Positions 6,940 to 14,249 of a stretch of DNA of 64,000 bases are shown here, in pieces. Each line of letters starts with the position of its first letter. Positions within the stretch are counted from its first letter, which is position 1. This DNA is from JAXDMU01 sp963762435 (lineage in GTDB: Bacteria > Pseudomonadota > Alphaproteobacteria > ATCC43930 > CGMCC-115725), in assembly GCA_963762435.1 (NCBI GenBank), contig CAVXLN010000003.1, positions 633,271 to 697,270 on the forward strand, given 5' to 3'. Made by a program: the position numbers and the translations under genes. The notes under the pieces were generated by a model. It saw only the letters and a program-made list of their open reading frames with translations, ran no database searches and was not told the DNA's origin.

Positions 6940-9144
6940 ATGCCCGAAGATATGCTCGTCGTCGCCGATGCCGCCGCCACGGCCCGGCTCCATGCCATCG
7001 GTCCGGCCGCGGTGCTGGCCAGCTGGGACGTGCCGACGGATTTCGCCGGCCGGGTCACCGCCCGCCTCGACGGCAATCCAGTGCCCCGCCCCTATAGCCG
7101 CTTGTTGGTGCCGACGCTGCGCGGTCGCAAGCGAATCGTGGCCGTGGTGATGTGGCCTAATGCGGCCTATTCGACGAGCCTCCTGAGTTTCCATGACGAT
7201 GCCGGCCGGACCGTCGCCCAAGCCTCGCCCGCACGCCACGGCATCGAGCCGTTCGATCCCGTGGCATTGCTGGCCGGTCTCGATGCCGGCGCCCGCATCC
7301 GCGTCATCACGCTGATGGTCGAGGCGGCACAGAATGCGCCGATCCTGCGCGACGATCCGGCCGTGGCCTCGGCCTGCCGCGAGGCAGCGCTGCAGCTGAC
7401 GCCGCAGCCGCGCCCGATGGCGCCGATCGTCGATCTGTCGCCCGAGCTGGTGCTGTGCGAGACCGGCGTCGATGCGAGCTTCGGTGCGGTCAGCACCGTC
7501 ATGCTGGTCGGCCAGGACTGGGTTCGCCGCCTGCCCGGCCGGCCACAGCGCAGTACCGGCCAGCACGGCGAGAAGCTTCATCTGGCCGTGCCACGCCGAC
7601 AGCTTTTGAACGGTGTGCTGGTGCTGATGGCCGGTCGCGGCGGCATGACCTGCCGAAAGCTGGCGCCGGGCCGTGCGCAAGCGCGGCCGAGCCTGGTCGA
7701 ATGGCTGGAGAATGGCCGGGTCGCCACCGCCGTCCGCGACTATGCCGCCCGCGCCGTCGCAGAGGGTGCGGCCGCCGCCCCTGCGATCCTGGCCGAGCTG
7801 CAATTGCTGACACCGCTGCCGGTCCGGTCGGCCGCCGCCGCCGGCCGGCCGCTTTCAGCCGAGATCGAGCTCGCGATGGGCTTTCCGATGCCCGGTCTCT
7901 TCGCTGCCGGCTGGGTTGCCGATCCGCATCGGCTGGTCGCCGGCGTCCGGGCCATCGATGTGACCGGCGAGGTCCGGCCGCTCAACAGCCATCCGCTGCG
8001 CTTTCCCTATCAGCCGAAGCCGAAGGAGCCGCCGAAGCCTGACGCCACCGGCTTCGTGCTGTTCGAGGAATGGAAGGAGGCACCCTCCATCCCGCGCCTT
8101 CAATTCCGCTTCGAGCTGCTGCTGCGCTCGGGCGCCCGGGTCGAGCTCGTCGCCCCACCCCAGCCCTCCGATCTCGCCGAGGCGCGCCGCCGGCTGCTGG
8201 CCGCAGTACCGGCCCGCTATGCCGACGCCACCATCATCGAGCGAGCGATCGCCCCGGCCGTCGGCCCGCTCCAGGCCGCCATCATGGCGGCACGCCAGGC
8301 GCCCGAGCTGATCGAGATCGGCCGTCCAATCGCCGATCCCTGGATCAGCGTGATCGTCCCGCTCTATCGCAATCTCGATTTCCTGCGCTTCCAGCTGGGC
8401 GCCTTCGCGGTCGACCCGGCCTTTCAGGAGGTCGAGCTCATCTATGTGCTCGACAGCCCGGAGCAGCGCGCCGATGTCGAGCATCTGCTGCGCGGCCTGC
8501 ATCTGCTCTACGATCTGCCGATCAAGCTCGTCGTCAATGCCGCGAATTACGGCTATGCCGCCGCCAACAATGCCGGTGCTGCTTTCGCCACGGGCCGCCA
8601 TCTGCTGCTGTTGAATTCGGACGTGGTGCCGGAGCGGCCGGGCTGGCTCGATACGCTGGCGACGGCGCTCGAGAGCCGTGACGAGATCAGCGCCGTCGGC
8701 CCGAAGCTGATGTTCGAGGACGGCTCGCTGCAGCATGCCGGGCTCTGCTTCGGCCGGCGCCCCGGCGGCGGCTGGATGAACCAGCATTATTTCAAAGGCT
8801 ACCCGCGGCTCTGGCCGGCAGCGCAGAAGCGGCGCGAGGTGCCGGGTGTCACCGGCGCCTGCTTCCTGGTCAAGGCCGACCGGTTCCGCGCCGTCGCGGG
8901 CTTCACCGAGGATTATGTCATCGGCGACTACGAGGATAGCGACCTATGCCTCAAGCTCCGGCGCGAGGGCGGCCGCATTCTCTACGAGCCGCGCGCCGAG
9001 CTCTATCATCTCGAGCGGCAATCGATCCGCCAGCATGAGGGCTACACGACCAGCCTGGCGTCCGAATACAATGCCTGGCTGCATGGCAAGCGCTGGGGCG
9101 ACGCCATGGCCGATCTCACCGACCGGTTCGGGAGCGCCATGTGA
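6940..9144 (+). CDS. Glycosyltransferase family 2 with long N-terminal extension
   Basis: The C-terminal part of this 734-residue protein is a GT2 domain. It begins with SVIVPLYRNLDFL (about residue 469), has the metal-binding acidic site in LLNSDVVPERPGWLD (about 557-571), and a late EDSDLC-type catalytic region near residue 664. It resembles rhamnosyl or galactofuranosyl GT2 enzymes. The first 460 residues are not recognised and include no membrane segment. A GAAGG ribosome site supports the ATG. It heads a four-gene operon coupled through GTGA/ATGA overlaps. Confidence 0.8.
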   Translation: MPEDMLVVADAAATARLHAIGPAAVLASWDVPTDFAGRVTARLDGNPVPRPYSRLLVPTLRGRKRIVAVVMWPNAAYSTSLLSFHDDAGRTVAQASPARHGIEPFDPVALLAGLDAGARIRVITLMVEAAQNAPILRDDPAVASACREAALQLTPQPRPMAPIVDLSPELVLCETGVDASFGAVSTVMLVGQDWVRRLPGRPQRSTGQHGEKLHLAVPRRQLLNGVLVLMAGRGGMTCRKLAPGRAQARPSLVEWLENGRVATAVRDYAARAVAEGAAAAPAILAELQLLTPLPVRSAAAAGRPLSAEIELAMGFPMPGLFAAGWVADPHRLVAGVRAIDVTGEVRPLNSHPLRFPYQPKPKEPPKPDATGFVLFEEWKEAPSIPRLQFRFELLLRSGARVELVAPPQPSDLAEARRRLLAAVPARYADATIIERAIAPAVGPLQAAIMAARQAPELIEIGRPIADPWISVIVPLYRNLDFLRFQLGAFAVDPAFQEVELIYVLDSPEQRADVEHLLRGLHLLYDLPIKLVVNAANYGYAAANNAGAAFATGRHLLLLNSDVVPERPGWLDTLATALESRDEISAVGPKLMFEDGSLQHAGLCFGRRPGGGWMNQHYFKGYPRLWPAAQKRREVPGVTGACFLVKADRFRAVAGFTEDYVIGDYEDSDLCLKLRREGGRILYEPRAELYHLERQSIRQHEGYTTSLASEYNAWLHGKRWGDAMADLTDRFGSAM

Positions 9145-9947
9145 GCGCGCTGCCGCAGACGCCACCGGCCGAGGGCATGGCGCTCACCGATTTCGTGGCG
9201 CGCTGCCGCTTCCTGCCGGTGCCGCCGCCCGAGCTGCATTTCCAGGGCGATGGCGATTTCCGTCTGATCGGCGCCGAGTTCCTGGGCTGGTTCATCGGTC
9301 TCGGCGGTTTGAAGCCGGGCGATCAGGTACTGGAGATCGGCTGCGGCGTCGGTCGCATGGCCGTGCCGCTGACGCAATATCTCGACCCAACCTGCGGCTT
9401 CTATCGCGGCCTCGATCCGGTTCTGGCCGGTATCGATTGGTGCCGGCAGGCGATCACGCCCACCTATCCCAATGTCCGCTTCGACCATCTCAACGTCCGA
9501 AGCGATGTCTATAACCCCGCGGGCACGATCGATCCGGCGGCGCTCGAACTGCCGGTCGAGCCCGGCACTCAGGACTTCGTCTTTTTGACCTCGGTCTTCA
9601 CGCATTTGCGCGCCGATTTCCTCGCCCGTTATGCCGGCGAGATCGCGCGCGTGCTCAAGCCCGGCGGCCGCTGCTTCGCGACATTCTTTCTGATGAACGA
9701 GGCGGCGCGGCGCGGGCTCGGGACGGGCGGTGCGCGGCTTGCCTTCCCGGTCGACGGTGCCGGCCCCGAATATCTCGCCGATCCCGCCCATCCGAGCGCC
9801 GCCGTGGCGCAGGACGAAGGCTTCGTGCTCGCCGCTTTCGGTGCCGCGGGGTTCCTGCCCGCGGTCCGCGTGCGATACGGCGCCTGGTCCGGCCGTCACG
9901 CAGAGACCTATCAGGACATCGTCGTATTTCAGAAGAGGGCACCGTGA
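9141..9947 (+). CDS. Class I SAM-dependent methyltransferase
   Basis: This 268-residue protein has methyltransferase motif I, VLEIGCGVGRMAVPL, at about residues 64-78, and a later RVLKPGGRCFATFF strand (about 171-184) typical of Rossmann methyltransferases. The GTG start overlaps the stop of the GT2 gene (GTGA), and its own stop overlaps the next glycosyltransferase. It probably methylates a sugar or a glycan end group, as is common in O-antigen loci. The acceptor cannot be read from the sequence. Confidence 0.8.
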   Translation: MSALPQTPPAEGMALTDFVARCRFLPVPPPELHFQGDGDFRLIGAEFLGWFIGLGGLKPGDQVLEIGCGVGRMAVPLTQYLDPTCGFYRGLDPVLAGIDWCRQAITPTYPNVRFDHLNVRSDVYNPAGTIDPAALELPVEPGTQDFVFLTSVFTHLRADFLARYAGEIARVLKPGGRCFATFFLMNEAARRGLGTGGARLAFPVDGAGPEYLADPAHPSAAVAQDEGFVLAAFGAAGFLPAVRVRYGAWSGRHAETYQDIVVFQKRAP

Positions 9948-11290
9948 GCGAGCTCAGGATCCTACAGGTCTGCCACAATCATCCGAGCTTGCATCCGGGC
10001 GGCACCGAGATCTTCGCGCACGACCTCTTCACCGCGCTGAAATCGGTCCCCGGCGTCACCTCCGCCTTTCTCGCCTGCGTCAGCAGTCTTCATCGCGATC
10101 CGAAGCCCGGCACCAGACTGCAGGCGATCGGCCATAATGGCGACGAGATCCTGCTCTGGTCGGGCCATTATGACCAATTCTATCAAAGCCAGGTCGATCT
10201 CTATGGCGTGGTGCCGGAGCTTTCATCCTTCCTGCGCCAGTTCAAGCCGGACATCGTGCATGTCCACCATACCCAGCTCTTGGGCATGGAGATGCTGTTC
10301 CTGATCCGCCGGGTCGTGCCGACGGCGCGCATCGTCTATACGCTGCATGATTATTTCCCGATCTGCGCCCATGAAGGCCAGATGGTGACGGTGCAGGACA
10401 ACGCGCTCTGCCGCGGCGCCTCGCCCGATGCCTGCCATCGCTGCTTCCCCAAGGCGACGCCGGACAAGTTCGTGCTGCGCGAGACACACATCAAGAACAT
10501 GTTCCGGATGGTCGACCAGTTCCTGGCGCCGAGCCGGTTCCTTGAGCAGCGCTATGTCGAATGGGGCTTGGCGCCCGACCGCATCCGGGTCATGCGCAAC
10601 GGCCGCCCACCGCTCAAGGCCGCGTCGCGTCGCGCCGGTGAGGGCAATATCGTCTTCGGCACCTTCGGCAATGTCAGCCCGTTCAAGGGCACGCTGGTGG
10701 CGCTCGAGGCCGCCGCCCGGCTCGTGCGCGAGGGCCGCAAGGGCTTCGAGCTCCGGATCCATGGCGGCATGCCGTTCCAGACCGACGCGTTCAAGGTCAA
10801 GGTCGATGCGGCACTCCAGGTGGCCGCACCGGCCGTCCGCCACCTCGGCGCCTATGAGTCCGCGGCGCTGCCCGGTTTCCTTGCCGGCGTCGATTGGGTC
10901 GTCGTGCCATCGATCTGGTGGGAGAATGCCCCGCTCGTCATCGCGGAAGCATTCCAGGCCGGGAAGCCGGTGCTGTGCAGCGATATTGGCGGCATGGCCG
11001 AGGCGGTGACCGACGGGGTCAACGGCCTGCATTTCCGCGTCGGGGACCCAGTCGACCTCGCCCGCCTGATGGCCCGCGCCATCGACGAGCCCGGCCTCCA
11101 GTCCAAGCTCGCAGCATGCATCCCGCCCGTGCCGACCATCGCGCAATGCGCCGAGCAGCATATGCAGCTTTACGGCGCCTTGCGGCCGCCGCTCGTGCCC
11201 ACTCTACCCGCACTGCCCGATCATGTTGCCGACCGGGCCGCCGATGCCGGGCTCGGCTCCATCGTCCCGCTCGCCCCCCGATACTCATGA
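9944..11290 (+). CDS. Glycosyltransferase, family 4 (GT-B)
   Basis: The 448-residue protein opens with LRILQVCHNHPSLHPGGTE, the GT4 acceptor-side glycine loop. VYTLHDYFPIC and a set of cysteines (about residues 135-165, DNALCRG then CHRCF) follow, as in glycosyltransferases of the mannosyl or capsular type. FGTFGNVSPFKGT opens the donor domain. PLVIAEAFQAGKPVLCSD is the nucleotide-sugar binding element. It is coupled on both sides by overlapping stop and start codons (GTG start at 9944). Confidence 0.85.
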   Translation: MSELRILQVCHNHPSLHPGGTEIFAHDLFTALKSVPGVTSAFLACVSSLHRDPKPGTRLQAIGHNGDEILLWSGHYDQFYQSQVDLYGVVPELSSFLRQFKPDIVHVHHTQLLGMEMLFLIRRVVPTARIVYTLHDYFPICAHEGQMVTVQDNALCRGASPDACHRCFPKATPDKFVLRETHIKNMFRMVDQFLAPSRFLEQRYVEWGLAPDRIRVMRNGRPPLKAASRRAGEGNIVFGTFGNVSPFKGTLVALEAAARLVREGRKGFELRIHGGMPFQTDAFKVKVDAALQVAAPAVRHLGAYESAALPGFLAGVDWVVVPSIWWENAPLVIAEAFQAGKPVLCSDIGGMAEAVTDGVNGLHFRVGDPVDLARLMARAIDEPGLQSKLAACIPPVPTIAQCAEQHMQLYGALRPPLVPTLPALPDHVADRAADAGLGSIVPLAPRYS

Positions 11291-12045
11291 AACAAGAGAG
11301 CGCCCAAATGCAGCGAGATACCGTCCGGCTGGTCAAGCTCGCCGATACCAAGATCGAAGGCCGCATCGATGCGGTCGAGAATGGCAAGATCTATGGCTGG
11401 GCCTGGGACCGGTTGCGGCCCGATGATCAGCTCAAGGTCGAGATCAAGCTCGGCGACCGGATCGTCGCGACCGGCCTCGCCGATCAGACGCGCGAGGATC
11501 TGACCGCCGGCGGCATCGGCAACCATGCCTTCGTGCTCGATCTCATCGACATGCCTGAGACCGTCGAGCTCGCCCGGCTTGAAGCGGTCGTGACCGCTCC
11601 TGGCTCCGGCCATACCGGCACGCTCAAGCCCGGCGTCAATGCCGGCGTGCCGCCCGACCATGCGCTGGCCCAACCGATCGGTCGCATTGCCGAGCTGCTC
11701 GAGGCAGCCGTGGCCGGCAATCGCCAGATCATGCAGGGCCAGCAGGCGCTTGCCCGCGAGCTCAGGAGCCTCGCCAGCGTCAAGGCCGAGCCCGACGAGA
11801 CCAGCACGAAGGCGATGCAGCAGATCGAGGCGAGCCAGAAGATGGCCAGCGCCCAGATCAGCCAGCTGGAGATGGTGACGATCCGGCTCGATCAGACGAT
11901 CGCCGAGCTCAACACCAAGCTCGGCCGGTTCGAGCGCGCGCGGGCGACCGAGCTCAATCTCAGGCGCATGGTCTGGGTTGTCGGCGTGCTGGCGCTGGGT
12001 TCGCTGGTGGCCGCCGCCTTCGCGGTCGCGACGGTCACGCTGTAA
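11287..12045 (+). CDS. Membrane-anchored coiled-coil protein with N-terminal GWAWD domain
   Basis: The ATG at 11287 overlaps the preceding glycosyltransferase stop (ATGA) and gives 252 residues. Residues about 20-85 carry a compact beta-rich domain with GWAWD, then VEIKLGDRIVATGLAD and a GIGNHAF end. I know this pattern as a short module attached to alphaproteobacterial glycan and surface proteins. Residues about 130-220 are Q/E/K/A-rich coiled coil, and a hydrophobic helix (about 228-250) ends the protein with no cytoplasmic tail. It may tether or regulate the glycosyltransferases of its operon at the membrane. Confidence 0.7.
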   Translation: MKQESAQMQRDTVRLVKLADTKIEGRIDAVENGKIYGWAWDRLRPDDQLKVEIKLGDRIVATGLADQTREDLTAGGIGNHAFVLDLIDMPETVELARLEAVVTAPGSGHTGTLKPGVNAGVPPDHALAQPIGRIAELLEAAVAGNRQIMQGQQALARELRSLASVKAEPDETSTKAMQQIEASQKMASAQISQLEMVTIRLDQTIAELNTKLGRFERARATELNLRRMVWVVGVLALGSLVAAAFAVATVTL

Positions 12046-12052
12046 CGCCGCT

Positions 12053-12080
12053 GCCTCTCGGCTTACAACCAGCCGAAGGC
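12053..12080 (+). terminator. Hairpin after the glycan operon
   Basis: GCCTCTCGGCT (12053-12063) pairs with AGCCGAAGGC (12071-12080), with one bulged C and a 7-base loop, starting 7 bases after the operon's last stop. AAAGGGTTAT follows rather than a clean T-run. Confidence 0.5.
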
Positions 12081-12194
12081 AAAGGGTTATAGGACGTTCC
12101 CATCGTCGGCAGCCGATGCTTGACGAGCACCACTTTACATGGAGTATAGACGGCAGAGCGCTTGGCGGACCGGGGGTCAAAGGGGCCGAAGCCA

Positions 12195-13148
12195 ATGGTG
12201 CGCCGCATTGTTTTACTTGTCGCCATCACCTTGCCGGTTGCCGAAATGGGGACTCCCTTGTTCGCGCAATCCGCGATCCAAGCGGTGCCTGCCCAACCAA
12301 CCCCCGCCCCGGCGGCGACCGGCGCGCCAGCCGCGCCGCATACGGGAGCGCTGGTCGTCATTGGCTTGCCCTCGGTCATCGAAGAGCCGCGCTCCCTGCT
12401 CGGGATGCTGTTCGGCGACAATTCCACGATGTGCGCAGATTTCTCCCTCAGCAGCTTCGGGCATCCGACCCCGCAGCTGCGGATCGCGACGAGCGGGATC
12501 GGGGGTGCGCTGCTGGTCGACCAGCCCGAACCGAACCGACCATGCTCCAGCACCGCCCGAAGTGCGGACGAGCTCGACCTCGCCAATCTCGACGAGGCGG
12601 CGCACGCGTTTCGGCTGATGCTGCCCGCCGCCGCCTTTCCCGAGCTTGCGACCGGCGCCAAGGGCAAGATCCTGCTGCTGCGGCCGGATATGCCGGCCGT
12701 CGAAGCGCCGATCACGCTCAAGCGGCAAGATTACGCCCCGTTCGCGCGGGCCGCGCTGTGGTTCCTCGGGATCTTTGTGCCAGCGGCCATCACGGGGGTG
12801 ATCGGCGCGCTGCTCTATAGCTTCCAGAAGGCTCGTGAAACCAGAAACGCAGACAAGCAAGAGCTTGGCATCCTGCGCCAAAAGAATGCCCAACGCCTGG
12901 GCGCCTTCTTCAAGGGGCTCTACGCGAATACGATCAAAGTGACGGCAGATAACGATAAATTCCGGGACGACATGACCCGCGAACTCACCAACGAGGGTAT
13001 CCTGGCCGCGTTGCCGCCGGAACCGCTGGCGCGTGTCATGAAAGCGATGCAACGATATGATCGCAAGCAGCTCGCCGAAGAGCTCGCCGCCGTCTTTCCG
13101 GAACATAAAGACGCGATCATGGCGCCGCTGGCCAAGGAGGAAGCATGA
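12195..13148 (+). CDS. Exported single-pass membrane protein of unknown function (module protein A)
   Basis: Starting from the ATG at 12195 the protein has 317 residues and a good signal peptide (RRIVLLVAITLPVAEM, cleavage near LFAQ, residue 25). A TTG at 12162 would add 11 residues and spoil the signal peptide. A Pro/Ala-rich linker (30-50) leads to a periplasmic domain (to about 185) with two cysteines (about 80 and 117). One membrane helix (about 187-210) and a charged cytoplasmic tail of about 100 residues follow. No family is recognised. Its stop overlaps the next gene (ATGA), so it belongs with the two ATPase-like genes, probably as their membrane sensor or receptor. Confidence 0.7.
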   Translation: MVRRIVLLVAITLPVAEMGTPLFAQSAIQAVPAQPTPAPAATGAPAAPHTGALVVIGLPSVIEEPRSLLGMLFGDNSTMCADFSLSSFGHPTPQLRIATSGIGGALLVDQPEPNRPCSSTARSADELDLANLDEAAHAFRLMLPAAAFPELATGAKGKILLLRPDMPAVEAPITLKRQDYAPFARAALWFLGIFVPAAITGVIGALLYSFQKARETRNADKQELGILRQKNAQRLGAFFKGLYANTIKVTADNDKFRDDMTRELTNEGILAALPPEPLARVMKAMQRYDRKQLAEELAAVFPEHKDAIMAPLAKEEA

Positions 13149-14245
13149 TCTTCGGGCCCCTCTGGAAATTGCGCACCGATCCATTTTATCCGGCAACGGC
13201 CGAGGACGGCTCGGAGATTGAACGCGCCGCATTGGAAACCTGTCTGAACCCGGCACGGGATCGGAAAGTCCTGCCGCTTTATTTCGACTCCTATAATTGG
13301 GACCACAGCCTCTTGGTGCGCGACCTGTCGGCGGACAATGCCTTCGACACGTTTCCGACGCGGGCGACGCTGGTCAACGATTCCCGTCTGATGATCATCA
13401 TCTCCGGCTCGCGCCAGACTGGGCGCGATTCGCTCGCCAATCTTCTGCTGCACAAGATCGGGGAGGAGACTGGAAAGCGGCTTCTCCTTTGCGAGCTTCC
13501 CTTGGAGGGACGCGACAAGTCGCGCAACACGGCGGCGGTTGCCACGGCGATCATGGATGCCGTCGAATTCGACCACAAACCATTTGAAAATTGGGAGGTC
13601 CTGCGCAAGCGGATGCGCGACAAATACGAGGAAGTTCGTAGCGATCAGAAGGACTACAAGGATCCTTCATATACCAACATCTTCTCAGCCTTCGAGAAGC
13701 TGCTGACGCCGCACGGTCGCGAGCTGGTGATCAAGATTACGAAGGGCGGAGATCACGACAGCTGGGCACGAATACATGAGTTTGTTGGCAGCTGCTGCTA
13801 TTACATCATAGTTCTGACCGAAGAAGATGCGTATGCCAAAACATGCTACGATGCGATGCTGCAGAATAACATGAACGTCTGCTGGATCCGGGCGGTGCCC
13901 CTTAAGGAGGAGGCGGCACGGAAATATGTCGCGAGCCGGCTTAAGCATGCCCGGATCACCGGTGCTAACGCGGCGTCGGCGCAGGATCTGTTCCCGTTCA
14001 CAGCCGATGCCATCCGCGCGCTCTATGAGCCAGGCCCGACTCTGACCCGGAACACCGCGGTCGAGCACCCGGTCGGATGGCTTCGCCGCACGCTGAATGA
14101 AGCAGTCAAGGAGCATGTGCAGAAGATCGGCAAGCTCTATCCGGGCGCTGACCCCGCGACCTTGGCCGCCATCGCTGCGGCCGAGGTTCATATCGGCCCG
14201 GAAGGTGTGAGGCGGGCCCGCCAGAAGCTGAACCAGGTCAGGTAG
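13145..14245 (+). CDS. Soluble protein with degenerate P-loop, ExeA/AAA-like (module protein B)
   Basis: This 366-residue protein has IIISGSRQTGRDSLANLL at residues 84-101, in the position and context of a Walker A loop. The invariant Lys is Arg94 and the sequence is G-x4-G-R-D-S, so ATP hydrolysis is doubtful. The C-terminal part has an LKEEAARKYVASRL stretch and a PFTADAIRALYE stretch that look like the lid of ExeA/ORC-type AAA+ proteins. Codon use is visibly more AT-rich: 13801-13860 holds 26 G+C in 60. It overlaps protein A and ends 4 bases before protein C. Its role is unknown; it may be a regulatory partner of C. Confidence 0.7.
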   Translation: MIFGPLWKLRTDPFYPATAEDGSEIERAALETCLNPARDRKVLPLYFDSYNWDHSLLVRDLSADNAFDTFPTRATLVNDSRLMIIISGSRQTGRDSLANLLLHKIGEETGKRLLLCELPLEGRDKSRNTAAVATAIMDAVEFDHKPFENWEVLRKRMRDKYEEVRSDQKDYKDPSYTNIFSAFEKLLTPHGRELVIKITKGGDHDSWARIHEFVGSCCYYIIVLTEEDAYAKTCYDAMLQNNMNVCWIRAVPLKEEAARKYVASRLKHARITGANAASAQDLFPFTADAIRALYEPGPTLTRNTAVEHPVGWLRRTLNEAVKEHVQKIGKLYPGADPATLAAIAAAEVHIGPEGVRRARQKLNQVR

Positions 14246-14249
14246 AGCC

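Noticed and set aside
12132..12143. The 12-base match ACTTTACATGGA shared with 33511-33522
   Set aside because: Many 12-base matches are expected by chance in 64 kb, and the two sites have different orientation to genes.
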